Made by a program: the position numbers and the translations under genes. Positions 35,650-45,561 of a stretch of DNA of 64,000 bases are shown piece after piece. Each line of letters starts with the position of its first letter. Within the stretch, counting starts at the first letter, position 1. The notes under the pieces were generated by a model. That model made no database searches. It saw only the letters and a list, made by a program, of their open reading frames with translations, and was not told the DNA's origin. Source of the DNA: Leeuwenhoekiella sp044542075 (GTDB lineage: Bacteria; Bacteroidota; Bacteroidia; Flavobacteriales; Flavobacteriaceae); contig NZ_JBITTU010000001.1 of the NCBI RefSeq assembly GCF_044542075.1, forward strand, positions 1 to 64,000, in the 5' to 3' direction.

Positions 35650-36102
35650 TTGAATTCTTTTATAGACCTTATTCATCAAGTCACACAGTTCGGAACTAAA
35701 ACTGTGATCCTAGATAACAAACACAAAACACTTAAAAAAGCACTTGCAGACGTTTATGCGCTTTATATAAATCTTGATTCAAATTTTGATCAACAGGTGT
35801 ACAATGATGTAAAACGTTTAGACTATGGTCTTGTGTACGCTCAGGTAAAATTGAATTTCCCAGATTTAGGATTCTATTCAAATTTAGATGGAATATTAGA
35901 TCATAATAATAAGCTTCAAATCGAAAAAGGTGATGCCTTAGACGACCTTACAGACCTTATCTTAGATTTAAGCGAAGTGGCTTGGCGTTTAGAGAATACT
36001 AGCTTAAATGACGGTCTCTGGTATTTTAATACATTGATGCGTGTTCACTCAGAACAACATTTATTAAATCTTCTTAAGTACCTAAAAGCATTAGAAGCTT
36101 AA
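35650..36102 (+). CDS. DUF5063-like protein
   Basis: The 150-residue soluble protein starts with TTG (35650) and is mostly helical. Segments such as GDALDDLTDLILDLSEVAW and the final HSEQHLLNLLKYLKALE resemble the DUF5063 family of Bacteroidota, whose role is unknown. It lies 45 bases after the TPM gene and is the last gene before a strong terminator. The family call is moderate. Confidence 0.65.
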   Translation: MNSFIDLIHQVTQFGTKTVILDNKHKTLKKALADVYALYINLDSNFDQQVYNDVKRLDYGLVYAQVKLNFPDLGFYSNLDGILDHNNKLQIEKGDALDDLTDLILDLSEVAWRLENTSLNDGLWYFNTLMRVHSEQHLLNLLKYLKALEA

Positions 36103-36115
36103 ATTTATTAAAATA

Positions 36116-36144
36116 CAAAACGACTCTACTGTAGAGTCGTTTTG
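36116..36144. terminator. Bidirectional terminator
   Basis: CAAAACGACTCTAC and GTAGAGTCGTTTTG form a perfect stem around a single T (effective loop slightly larger), with A and T arms. It ends the M23-MerR-LemA-TPM run on the plus strand and could also serve yiaA, which ends 54 bases away on the minus strand. Confidence 0.85.
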
Positions 36145-36197
36145 ATCTAACTATCAAAACCTGTTGTGTAACCAAAACAGGTCTTGATGTGTGTTTC

Positions 36198-36662
36198 TTA
36201 GTTGTTTTTTTGATACAGTTTTAAATCGCGTGTATTTTTCTGAACGGTTACCGCAGCAAACATACTTAGAGTAAAAGCCATACCATAGAACCCTTTTTCA
36301 CTAAGCATAAGATCTGCATTCCACAGCCCTACTATTAATAATAAGATTGAAGCAATTGTCGTAAACCAGCTTATACTATAATAAATATCTGTAACTTCTA
36401 TTCCCTCCTGTCTATCCCTAACACTTTTTTGTACAGATATTACCGAGAATAACCCAAATAGTAAAATCGTAAAATAATACCCTTTCTCGTTGAGTAACAT
36501 AGAGGCATTCCATAAACCGATGCAGAATGCAGTCATACCAATAAAAAGAGCTGACCAGGCAGCAGATACAAATGCAGATGTAGGTTTACTGTTTAATACG
36601 CTGTTCTGCACTTTACTTTCAGAATTTAATGTACTTTTTTCATTTTCAAATGTAGTTTCCAT
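36198..36662 (-). CDS. yiaA: YiaA/YiaB family inner-membrane protein
   Basis: The 154-residue protein contains two copies of the YiaAB two-helix unit: SALFIGMTAFCIGLWNASMLLNEKGYYF and then TIASILLLIVGLWNADLMLSEKGFYG, each ending in an SVQKSVRD / TVQKNTRD box. Four membrane helices are predicted by eye. Function is unknown. It stands alone on the minus strand between two convergent/divergent plus-strand genes. Confidence 0.9.
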   Translation of the reverse strand: METTFENEKSTLNSESKVQNSVLNSKPTSAFVSAAWSALFIGMTAFCIGLWNASMLLNEKGYYFTILLFGLFSVISVQKSVRDRQEGIEVTDIYYSISWFTTIASILLLIVGLWNADLMLSEKGFYGMAFTLSMFAAVTVQKNTRDLKLYQKNN

Positions 36663-36814
36663 ACTAGTTGTTTTTGATAATTAGATGACAAAGATGCCAT
36701 GACAAAATATAAACTGAAACTTCATTTTTTTTAAATACTTACTATTTAATTCATACTAATCAATATTCATTACTTAAATTTATTGGCTTTATCTCATCAA
36801 TAACTTACGATTAA

Positions 36815-38302
36815 ATGTCTGCTCTATTTCAATTAATAAATACTTTTACTGCTGAAGAGCAACATCAGGTTATACAGTTTTTGAAAAATAAAAACAGGCG
36901 AGGCGACACAAAAAACATTGAACTGTTTAAAAAAGTTTGTAAAGGCGAAACCACAAATCTTCACGAGTCACTCTATAAAAAACCCAACCGAAATGCATAT
37001 CACGCATTAAATAAACGGTTATTAGATAGCCTCCTAGATTTTATAGCTTCTAAAAGTTTTTCTGAAGAATCTGGCGAAGAGATGATGACGCTAAAACTAA
37101 TTATGGCAGGTAGAATTCTGTTTGAACAAAAGCTTATTAAACTAGGCTGGAAAACAATTTGCAAAGCAGAAGCACTTGCTGTTAATTATGAATTATATAC
37201 CGCATTACATGAGATTTATGATACGCAGCTGCAATATGTACATCTAATTGAGCATATTAATTTTGAAGATGTTTTAGTTAAAAGCAGTAAAAATTTAGAA
37301 CATCTTAATTCTGCTTTTAAATTACAACAAGCCTACGCATCATTAAAAAACCAATTGCAAAACACTACACCAAACGCATTAAACATTTTAGAAGAAACGT
37401 TTAAGCGCTTTGAAATTATGCCTAATGAGGAATTCACGTATAAATCTTTGTTTCAGTTTATGGATTTATTGAGTGACACGGCAGAATTAGAGAGCGATTA
37501 TTACCATATAGCCCCATTAATGGAAGAGGCTTTTACTTTTATAAAACAAAAAAACACTTCAGAAAAACACAGCTATTATCATTTGCAGATTTTATATTTA
37601 ATGGCTTCAAATGCATTTAGAAATAAAAAATTCAAAAAATCAATTGCTTATCTTGAGGAGTTAAATACACAACTCACAGATAAGTATCGCAATCAATTTT
37701 ACATTTCGGCTCTGGTGCTTAGATCGCTCGCATTAAACTATCTGGGACATTATAATCAGGCTATTTTACTTTGTGAAAACGTAAAAGATAAGTCTCCCAG
37801 AGTGCAATTGCTTTTAATGACACTGTATTTTCATCAAAACAGGTTTAAAGACGCTTATACAACTTATAAAAAGCTGAATCATAGTGATCAGTTTTATGAG
37901 AAACAGCTGGGCCTTCTTTGGGTTGTTAAGAAAGAAATCATTGCGCTGCTTTTATTAATTGAGTTAGATAAACTTGATCTTGTACTTCAGAAACAAAAAT
38001 CTTTACATAAACGATTCTTTAACAAACTCCTTGCTTTAGGAGAAGAACGAGCGATGCACTTTATTAAACTTGCAGGTATGTACTATGATAATCCGCAGAT
38101 TGTAACAACAGTATCTTTTTTAGAACAGGTTGAAGGGTCTTTTAAATGGGTAGGTAATGACCGTGAAGATCTATTTGCCATGAGCTTTTATGCCTGGCTG
38201 AAATCTAAAATGTACAAGCGCAATCTTTACGAGGTTACTCTAGAACTCGTTAATCAAACCAATTATTCTCTCTTACCTCACCTTTCTTACCCAGTGTATT
38301 AA
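36815..38302 (+). CDS. Helical repeat (TPR-like) protein of unknown function
   Basis: The 495-residue protein is predicted to be all alpha-helical with many Leu, Tyr and Ala-rich pairs of helices (for example AYLEELNTQLTDKY, LGHYNQAILLCENVK, RFKDAYTTYKKLN), the look of a TPR-like solenoid. There is no signal peptide or enzyme motif. Its final 53 bases overlap the 3' end of the convergent TonB-receptor gene, so both frames are used there. I do not recognise a named family. Confidence 0.7.
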   Translation: MSALFQLINTFTAEEQHQVIQFLKNKNRRGDTKNIELFKKVCKGETTNLHESLYKKPNRNAYHALNKRLLDSLLDFIASKSFSEESGEEMMTLKLIMAGRILFEQKLIKLGWKTICKAEALAVNYELYTALHEIYDTQLQYVHLIEHINFEDVLVKSSKNLEHLNSAFKLQQAYASLKNQLQNTTPNALNILEETFKRFEIMPNEEFTYKSLFQFMDLLSDTAELESDYYHIAPLMEEAFTFIKQKNTSEKHSYYHLQILYLMASNAFRNKKFKKSIAYLEELNTQLTDKYRNQFYISALVLRSLALNYLGHYNQAILLCENVKDKSPRVQLLLMTLYFHQNRFKDAYTTYKKLNHSDQFYEKQLGLLWVVKKEIIALLLLIELDKLDLVLQKQKSLHKRFFNKLLALGEERAMHFIKLAGMYYDNPQIVTTVSFLEQVEGSFKWVGNDREDLFAMSFYAWLKSKMYKRNLYEVTLELVNQTNYSLLPHLSYPVY

Positions 38303-41051
38303 ACTTATAGCTATAACTCAACATAAAATACTGCTGTAAAACGGTGCTTTGTACATCTTCTACATACGACTCTGTAGCATTACGACGCGAGTTTGTATTC
38401 TGGTCAAGCAGGTCATATACTTTAAAGGTAATTAACGATTTATCTTTCATAAAAGAATATGCAAGAGAAGTATTCCAAAAAATAGCGTCTCGCTGAAAAT
38501 CTGCACCTACATTAGGGTTATAAACATATCTGATGTCATTTTCCCAGGTGAGCCACTTTGGAAAATAGGTAGTGGTACGTATGCGCATGTTATGCTGTGT
38601 AAAATTTCGGCCTTCGAAGAAATCTCTATTAAACGAAGTTTCAGTAAAACTAACTCTGTATTCCGGTCGAATCTCAAAGAGATCTTTCCACGTAAACCGA
38701 AGTCCTAAAGCTGGTGTATAACTCTTAGTCAAACTCGCATATTGATCTGCATTAAAGAAATTTACAAACCTATTTAAATTTCCGTAGGTGCTTAATTCTA
38801 CTGTAAGAGAGCGTAAACTGTCTAATTTAAAAATCTTATTATAACTGAGACTCGCATATGCATTATAGGTACCATCTACATTTGTAAAGGTGGTATTTCT
38901 TACAAAATTGTCATCTACCTGCGTTTGATTAACAACTTGATTATTAGTGACATTTACACTAAAATAACTATAGTAACCGGTTCGCGAAGCCCAGTCATAG
39001 TTATTTAAGCCTAAGTTAAATGAATGCCTGTTTGTGGGATCAAGGTTAGGATTACCCTGTATTGTATTCAATGGATCTGAAACATCTACATATGGCGACA
39101 ATTGTCGCACGTCTGGGGCATCGTTATTAAGACGATAACTCGTCCATAAACTCATTTTTTTATTAAACCTGTATCTAAAGTTCGCATTTGCCTCAACCGC
39201 ATCAAAATCATTCTCAAAATCAATATCCCGCACCCGGTCACCATTCTCATCTGTAAGACGATCTTCACCGGTAAGCTTCCTCATAACATAACCTGCACTT
39301 AAACCTGCATTTAATTTTTCTCCATTATAATTAAATCCTAGCTCTGGTCGTTGATAGGTATTTTCACTTTTAAAATCGGTACTTTGAGGTAATATGATTT
39401 CGTTATACAATTGGTCTGTTGCGTCAAAACCATAAACGAGCTGCGTATTTGTTCTGCGTTCTGCATTATACTCGTATTTAGTCTCTACAAAAAGCTTTTT
39501 AGCGATAATAGGTAAGCGCCACGATACACTTGAATTAAATTTTTTAACCAGATCGTTTCCGTCTGTAAATTGATTTCGATCTATTTCTTGCGGGTCATTG
39601 CCAAAGACATCTGTTTGGGAATTTAAAAAATCATCTCGCTCATTATCATTACTACTCACATTTGCATTGGCTCTAATAAAACCACCTCCATTACCATATT
39701 TTTTAGTTGTGGTTAATCGTGTTTCAAATTCGCGATTGGTTCTAACACCACGGTTGTTGTATTCACTAACATTTACCTGCTCACCATCTGCATTTGTAGT
39801 AGATGATCTCCCAAAGTTGTTATTTCTTCCTTCAACATATTTCAATTTTGGTAAGATCTCAATCATAAGCGTAGAATCTATTTTAGCCTGAAAACGCATA
39901 TTTGCGCTATGATTGTCTGTGCTGGTATTTGAAGAAGAAAAAGACTCTGAAAAAAAACGATTCTGAGGTAGAATATTTTCGCGTGAGCGGTTTGTTTCTT
40001 CAAAGCTATCTGCTGCCGAATAGAAATAATCTGCAGAGGTTTCTATCTTTTCTCCAAAATCATTAGCGAGATTTGCTCCCGCTGTACGAGAATTAGTCAC
40101 TCCCTGACCTCCTCCAAAGCTTCGGCCATTAATATTAAATGATCCATTGTCATTAAAAGCAATATAGTTAGCCCCGCCAAACATTTTCTCAATTTCTCCA
40201 AAACTAAATCCGGGGGAATTAATATTGTTTCCTCCTCCCAGAACGCTTACGCGTAAGTCATTGTCAAAATAATTAACCAGACCGGCATATTCAAAACGGT
40301 CATCTGTACCCGCACCTGCCGCAACTCGCCCAAAAATTCCCTTGTTTTTATCTTCGTCTATTGTGATATTTATCGTTTTATTGTCTGCATCTCCCTCTTC
40401 TCCCGCAAATTCTTCAGACTCAGTTTTTGTATCTACAACCTGTATTTTATTAATAATTTCTTTAGTAAGGTTACGTGTTGCTATGGTAGGATCGTCGCCA
40501 AAAAATGGCTTTCCATTTACTAAAATTTGGTTTACAGGCTTCCCATTTATACGTATTTGCCCGCTTTCATCAACTTCTGCTCCCGGTAATTCTTTTAATA
40601 AATCTTCAAGCGTAGCATCTGGTTTAGTCTTAAAGGAGGCTGCATTAAATTCTAACGTATCTTTCTTAATAATCACAGGTGGAGTTCTCGACTTAACAAT
40701 AACATCTCCTAAAGATTCTACCTGAAAATCTAAGAAAACCGTTCCTAAATCTAGATTGCTACTTTTAGAAATGTCTATTTCCCGTTCATAGGACTCATAA
40801 CCTACAAAAGTTACAAAAAGATTAGCCTTTTCTATTTGTGTACGTCCTTTTAGCTCAAAGCCACCATTGCGATCACTTATAGTATAAGTAATAACTGTGC
40901 TGTCTTTAATAGTTTCTAATACGACAGTTGCCGCTTCTAAAGGGGTTTTCTGCTCACCGTCTTTAAGATTTCCGGTTATTTTAAAATCTTGACCAAATGT
41001 ACAAATGGAGATTAAGCTTATTAATAAGCTCAGTAGATAGCGATTATTCAT
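38250..41051 (-). CDS. TonB-dependent-receptor-like outer-membrane beta-barrel protein
   Basis: The 933-residue protein has a signal peptide (MNNRYLLSLLISLISICTFGQ), a carboxypeptidase-regulatory-like domain (about residues 24-110), a plug region with PGAEVDESGQIRINGKPVN and ILVNGKPFFGDDP, and a long beta-barrel ending in KKGEVRENNWFD. It belongs to the flavobacterial OMP_b-brl_3 group. A paralogue (41171-43906) lies upstream with the same layout. No SusD partner accompanies it. Its substrate is unknown. Confidence 0.88.
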   Translation of the reverse strand: MNNRYLLSLLISLISICTFGQDFKITGNLKDGEQKTPLEAATVVLETIKDSTVITYTISDRNGGFELKGRTQIEKANLFVTFVGYESYEREIDISKSSNLDLGTVFLDFQVESLGDVIVKSRTPPVIIKKDTLEFNAASFKTKPDATLEDLLKELPGAEVDESGQIRINGKPVNQILVNGKPFFGDDPTIATRNLTKEIINKIQVVDTKTESEEFAGEEGDADNKTINITIDEDKNKGIFGRVAAGAGTDDRFEYAGLVNYFDNDLRVSVLGGGNNINSPGFSFGEIEKMFGGANYIAFNDNGSFNINGRSFGGGQGVTNSRTAGANLANDFGEKIETSADYFYSAADSFEETNRSRENILPQNRFFSESFSSSNTSTDNHSANMRFQAKIDSTLMIEILPKLKYVEGRNNNFGRSSTTNADGEQVNVSEYNNRGVRTNREFETRLTTTKKYGNGGGFIRANANVSSNDNERDDFLNSQTDVFGNDPQEIDRNQFTDGNDLVKKFNSSVSWRLPIIAKKLFVETKYEYNAERRTNTQLVYGFDATDQLYNEIILPQSTDFKSENTYQRPELGFNYNGEKLNAGLSAGYVMRKLTGEDRLTDENGDRVRDIDFENDFDAVEANANFRYRFNKKMSLWTSYRLNNDAPDVRQLSPYVDVSDPLNTIQGNPNLDPTNRHSFNLGLNNYDWASRTGYYSYFSVNVTNNQVVNQTQVDDNFVRNTTFTNVDGTYNAYASLSYNKIFKLDSLRSLTVELSTYGNLNRFVNFFNADQYASLTKSYTPALGLRFTWKDLFEIRPEYRVSFTETSFNRDFFEGRNFTQHNMRIRTTTYFPKWLTWENDIRYVYNPNVGADFQRDAIFWNTSLAYSFMKDKSLITFKVYDLLDQNTNSRRNATESYVEDVQSTVLQQYFMLSYSYKFNTLGKKGEVRENNWFD

Positions 41052-41170
41052 GAATGATTTTGATTGATGTACGAATTACAGCAATTAATTTATAACTATA
41101 AGATTAGTTATAGTATTTAAGATAATTTTAACACGTCGATCAGACTATTAATTAGAACTAATTCAAGGTT

Positions 41171-43906
41171 TTATCTTCTTCTACGAGACCCACCGGGTGA
41201 GCCGCCGCTTTTACCTCCAAAGTTACTTAGCTTATAAGTTAAGCTCAACATCGCATATTGCGTTAAGATAAGACTATTTGTATCCTGCACATAATCATCT
41301 CCCGTAATTCTCTGTGTATCTACAACCTGATCTAAAAGATCATATACTTTAAGCTTTAACGTTGCTTTCTCATCTAAGAATTGATATCCAAGACTAGTAT
41401 TCCATAATATAGATGAGTTCTGAAAACCCGGAGAAACATTGCCATTATAGTTGTAGGTGATGTCATTACCAAATATGATATTTTTCGGCCAGAAGCTTGT
41501 TGCTTCAAATCCCACTCTATGGTTTATGAACTCTTGATCACGATTAGCATTTATGGAATATTTTGTATCGTTGTAAGTTAAACTATAGCTAGGATTAATA
41601 TTAAAAAGCTCCTGTATCGCATACGTAAAACTAATGCCGGGACTTATACGCAGTCTTTTTGAATCGAATAATGTACCATTAGTAAAACCTACGTTCTTAT
41701 CGTGATTACCCGTTAGACTTAATCTATATCTAAATTCACGCGCTTCTTTACGCGTACTTTTAGTATAAAAAACCCTTGCCGAAGCAGACATCGCTCCGTT
41801 TACATTTGCATAGGTAGTAGTACGTCTCAAATCTTCTCCAATAGTACTCACAGATACAACTTGATTTTCAGTAAAATCTAGAGAGAACGAACTAAAAATT
41901 CCGCTTCCTCCACCAGAACCAAAATTGAAACTTCTAAAACCACCTCCTATATTGTGGCTATAAGCAGGTCGCAATGCCGGGTTACCTATTACAATATTTA
42001 ATGGGTTTGTACGGTCTGGAACTGGTTGTAATTCTCGTATAGACGGTGTATTTGCATTTGTGCGGTAATCTATATATATGCTTTTAGAACGTTGTAATTC
42101 ATACCGAATACCTGTACGTATATACAGATTATTGTAGGTATTATCAAAACTTACAGGACTAAGCAGGTTGTCATTTTTTAAAATGGTATTTAAGAGACCT
42201 ACATCTGCATTTATGCGCCATCCCTCGTGGTCGTAATTTAGTCCTACACTGGGTGTATTTCTATAGGTTTTTACTTCAAAATTACTACTAAGTGTATCAT
42301 TACGTACGGTATAATCGCCGGTAGCATCAGCCTCAAAAACATATCTCGAGTTTGTAGACGTTGATGATGATAAATTATAGTTCAAATCCAGATAAAAGTC
42401 TGTTGCCAAAACTAATCGTTGCTCAATACCTAGCCCATATTGATATTCTTTTTCATCTTCAGCAATAAACTGATCTTGTGTTTCTGTACGGGCATTTGCA
42501 CCAAAAAAGTTGCTTTCAGAAAAATATAAATTATCATTTTCCTGATTGTTATATTCCTGCGAAAGGTCTAATCGCAAATAGGCGCCTCTACTCCCAAAAC
42601 GTTTTATAAAATCAAGATTGTTACGCACACTTAAATTAAACACATCTTCCTGGTCTGAAGTTTCTGTGTTGTTTACTAAATCGCGGTTTCCATCAAGTGA
42701 GTTTGCATTTGATGTGCGCATAGATTTTAAGCTGTTTGTATTAAAACGTGGTGAGAATGAAAGTCTGGTTAGCGTATCAAACTCTACTTCTACACGCGCA
42801 TTAGCACGATGTCTATCATTTAAAGCGTTACTACTGCTTTCAGAATTTGAGAAATAGGTCGTGTCAGGTAAAATATTTTCCCGCTCTCTGCGGCTGCGAG
42901 TATCGGTATTCGTTCTGTCAAAAAAGTAATCGCCATTAAACTCGTATTTATCAGCCCACTCATTACTGTAATTTATCCCTGCAGTTTCAGACTTTGTAAT
43001 ACCTCCACTTCTATTTCCTGCTTCAACCGCCCTTGCGCCGCTACGCCCCATCATCCCATACACATCATCAAAGTCAAACCCAGAGCTATTTATATTATTT
43101 GACCCTGCCAGAACCGTTATACGCTCATTATCTTTAAAAATATTACCTATCCCGCTCATCTCATAGCGTTCATTTGTGCCTGCTCCCGCAGTTGCTCTGG
43201 CAAAATATCCCTTATTCTTATCTTCTTTGATGGTTATATTAATGGTTTTATTATCAGGATCACCCGCCTTACCGGTAAATTCTTCAGACTTAGTTTTTGT
43301 ATCTACTACCTGTAATTTTTCAATGATTTCCTTCGGAAGGTTTTTAGTTGCAATTTTAGGATCATCTCCAAAAAATTCTTTTCCGTTTACGAGAATACGC
43401 GAAACCGGCTTTCCATTAATCGTAATGGCTCCGTCAGAATCTACTTCGGCGCCCGGAAGTTTTTTGAGTAATTCTTCAAGATTAGCATCTGGTCTGGTCT
43501 CAAAAGAGGCTGCATTAAATTCTAGCGTGTCTTTTTTTATAGTTACAGGAGCACGATTAGCAACCACGAGAACCTCATCAAGTAAGTTATCCTGAACTTC
43601 TAATTTTAAAACCTCAAGACTTAAAGTAGGCTGTATGGTTAATTTCTTGCGGTACGGTTTAAAGCCGGCGTAAGAAATAAAAAGGTTAACCTGCTTTTCT
43701 TTTGTAGTCCCTTCCAGTTTAAAGACTCCATCTTTATCTGTTATCGCATAGGTGACTAAACTACTATCACTTACATTCTCTAAATATACCGTAGCAGATT
43801 CTAATGCAATACCCTGAGCATCTACTGTTTTCCCATCTATCAAAAAATCTTGAGCCTGAAGTGTTAAGGTTAAAAAACAGAAAGTGAGAAGTAGTATTTG
43901 CTTCAT
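41171..43906 (-). CDS. TonB-dependent-receptor-like outer-membrane beta-barrel protein (paralogue)
   Basis: The 911-residue protein has the same architecture as the next gene: signal peptide, regulatory-like domain (VDAQGIALESATVYL), plug with PGAEVDSDGAITINGKPVS and ILVNGKEFFGDDP, and barrel. The plug halves are strongly conserved between the two genes, the barrels much less, which suggests an old tandem duplication with diverged ligand specificity. The C-terminus is an unusual basic tail (SPGGSRRRR). It is separated from der upstream by a terminator. Confidence 0.88.
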   Translation of the reverse strand: MKQILLLTFCFLTLTLQAQDFLIDGKTVDAQGIALESATVYLENVSDSSLVTYAITDKDGVFKLEGTTKEKQVNLFISYAGFKPYRKKLTIQPTLSLEVLKLEVQDNLLDEVLVVANRAPVTIKKDTLEFNAASFETRPDANLEELLKKLPGAEVDSDGAITINGKPVSRILVNGKEFFGDDPKIATKNLPKEIIEKLQVVDTKTKSEEFTGKAGDPDNKTINITIKEDKNKGYFARATAGAGTNERYEMSGIGNIFKDNERITVLAGSNNINSSGFDFDDVYGMMGRSGARAVEAGNRSGGITKSETAGINYSNEWADKYEFNGDYFFDRTNTDTRSRRERENILPDTTYFSNSESSSNALNDRHRANARVEVEFDTLTRLSFSPRFNTNSLKSMRTSNANSLDGNRDLVNNTETSDQEDVFNLSVRNNLDFIKRFGSRGAYLRLDLSQEYNNQENDNLYFSESNFFGANARTETQDQFIAEDEKEYQYGLGIEQRLVLATDFYLDLNYNLSSSTSTNSRYVFEADATGDYTVRNDTLSSNFEVKTYRNTPSVGLNYDHEGWRINADVGLLNTILKNDNLLSPVSFDNTYNNLYIRTGIRYELQRSKSIYIDYRTNANTPSIRELQPVPDRTNPLNIVIGNPALRPAYSHNIGGGFRSFNFGSGGGSGIFSSFSLDFTENQVVSVSTIGEDLRRTTTYANVNGAMSASARVFYTKSTRKEAREFRYRLSLTGNHDKNVGFTNGTLFDSKRLRISPGISFTYAIQELFNINPSYSLTYNDTKYSINANRDQEFINHRVGFEATSFWPKNIIFGNDITYNYNGNVSPGFQNSSILWNTSLGYQFLDEKATLKLKVYDLLDQVVDTQRITGDDYVQDTNSLILTQYAMLSLTYKLSNFGGKSGGSPGGSRRRR

Positions 43907-43970
43907 AAGTCAATATATGTACTATTTACATTTATCGTTGGACTTACATAATGCGAGAAGGTTTAAAACA

Positions 43971-44000
43971 AAAAGCCACTTTTATTAAAAAGTGGCTTTT
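43971..44000 (-). terminator. Terminator of der
   Basis: AAAAGCCACTTTT pairs with AAAAGTGGCTTTT and is followed by a T-run on the minus strand, 26 bases past the der stop codon. It separates der from the receptor gene. Confidence 0.88.
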
Positions 44001-44025
44001 AAATCTATATTACTAATCTGTAATT

Positions 44026-45327
44026 TTATTTTTTACGGAAATATACCGCTATAGGAACACCTTTAAAATCGAAGTGCTCACGAAGTTTATTTTCGATAAA
44101 ACGCTTATAAGGTTCTTTTACATACTGAGGTAAATTACAAAAGAATGCAAACTGCGGATGCGGTGTAGGCAATTGCATACAGTATTTAATTTTTATGTAT
44201 TTACCCTTATTCGCCGGTGGAGGATATGCTTCAATTAAGGGGAGCATCGTATCGTTAAGCTCACTGGTTTTAATACGTTTGCTTCGGTTTTCAAAAACCT
44301 GCACAGCCGTTTCAATAGCTTTATAAACACGTTGTTTTGTGAGCGCAGATATAAATACAATAGGCACATCTGTAAAAGGCTCCATCTGCTCCATAATAGC
44401 TTTCTCAAACTCCCGGGTAGATTTATGATCTTTTTCAACTAAATCCCATTTATTAACGAGAATCACAATACCCTTTCTATTACGTTCTGCAAGCCAGAAA
44501 ATATTCTGAACCTGCCCGTCAAATCCTCTTGTTGCATCTAAAACGACTAAACATACATCACAATGTTCTATTGCACGTACAGAACGCATCACCGAATAAA
44601 ACTCAAGATCTTCTTTTACTTTAGCCTTACGACGTATTCCTGCTGTATCTACAAGATTAAATTCAAACCCAAAACGGTTATAACGCGTATCTATAGAATC
44701 ACGAGTAGTACCCGCAATATCTGTAACAATATATCTGTTCTCTCCTATAAGTGCATTAATAAAAGAAGATTTTCCCGCATTAGGTCTTCCTACAACTGCA
44801 AATCGAGGTAAAATTGTTTCTTCAACAGGCTCTTCTTCTGGTAACGCTTCTACAAGAGCATCTAATAAATCTCCTGTACCACTACCACTTATACTGGCGA
44901 TGGTAAAATAATTGCCCAGACCCAGACTGTAAAATTCTACTGCGTTTTCTTCACGCATTGCATTATCTACCTTATTCACTACAAGAAAAACAGGTTTATT
45001 CACCCGTCTTAAAAGCGTTGCCACGTCTTCATCCATCCCGGTAACACCTGCCTCAACGTCAACAATAAAAAGAATTGCATCTGCCTCATCAATCGCAAGT
45101 TCTACCTGCTTGTCTATCTCTGCCTCAAATACATCATCGCTCCCTTTTACATAACCCCCGGTATCAATTACAGAAAACTCACGTCCGTTCCAATCTGTCT
45201 TGCCATAGTGGCGATCTCGGGTTACACCGCTTACGGCGTCAACAATCGCCTCACGACGTTGAATTAATCGATTAAAAAAAGTGGACTTCCCCACATTAGG
45301 TCTCCCTACAATAGCTACAATACTCAT
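44026..45327 (-). CDS. der: Ribosome-associated GTPase Der (EngA)
   Basis: The 433-residue protein has two GTPase domains in tandem. The first shows GRPNVGKSTFFN (G1), DTGG (G3) and NKVD (G4); the second GRPNAGKSSFIN, DTAG and NKWD. The C-terminal KH-like domain ends YFRKK. Der is needed for 50S ribosomal subunit assembly. A -7 element TAATTTTG on the minus strand (45355-45362) precedes the ATG at a normal distance. Confidence 0.97.
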   Translation of the reverse strand: MSIVAIVGRPNVGKSTFFNRLIQRREAIVDAVSGVTRDRHYGKTDWNGREFSVIDTGGYVKGSDDVFEAEIDKQVELAIDEADAILFIVDVEAGVTGMDEDVATLLRRVNKPVFLVVNKVDNAMREENAVEFYSLGLGNYFTIASISGSGTGDLLDALVEALPEEEPVEETILPRFAVVGRPNAGKSSFINALIGENRYIVTDIAGTTRDSIDTRYNRFGFEFNLVDTAGIRRKAKVKEDLEFYSVMRSVRAIEHCDVCLVVLDATRGFDGQVQNIFWLAERNRKGIVILVNKWDLVEKDHKSTREFEKAIMEQMEPFTDVPIVFISALTKQRVYKAIETAVQVFENRSKRIKTSELNDTMLPLIEAYPPPANKGKYIKIKYCMQLPTPHPQFAFFCNLPQYVKEPYKRFIENKLREHFDFKGVPIAVYFRKK

Positions 45328-45561
45328 AATGCTGTCTTAGTGCTTTTAGCGCTGCAAAATTACGACAATTAAATACATCTGTAATACTGCAAAGAATATT
45401 ACGTAAAAATCATTAAATCAATGAAATACCTAAGAACAAGCGCGTTTATAATTAAAGTTGACCTAAATAGTGTTAATAATGATGTTAATATGCAACTTCT
45501 AAAATCTACATGCTGTTACCTTGCGTATGTATTACCAAATAACACAGATATGTATTTACTT

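Noticed and set aside
43176..43595. Long plus-strand frames antisense to the plug regions of both TonB-type receptor genes (also 40342-40725).
   Set aside because: They occur at the same place in both paralogues because the coding strand is conserved; no independent features support them.
45421..45561. N-terminal extension of the DUF547 gene starting at 45421.
   Set aside because: The extension has no signal or conserved segment, while the ATG at 45562 begins a lipoprotein signal.
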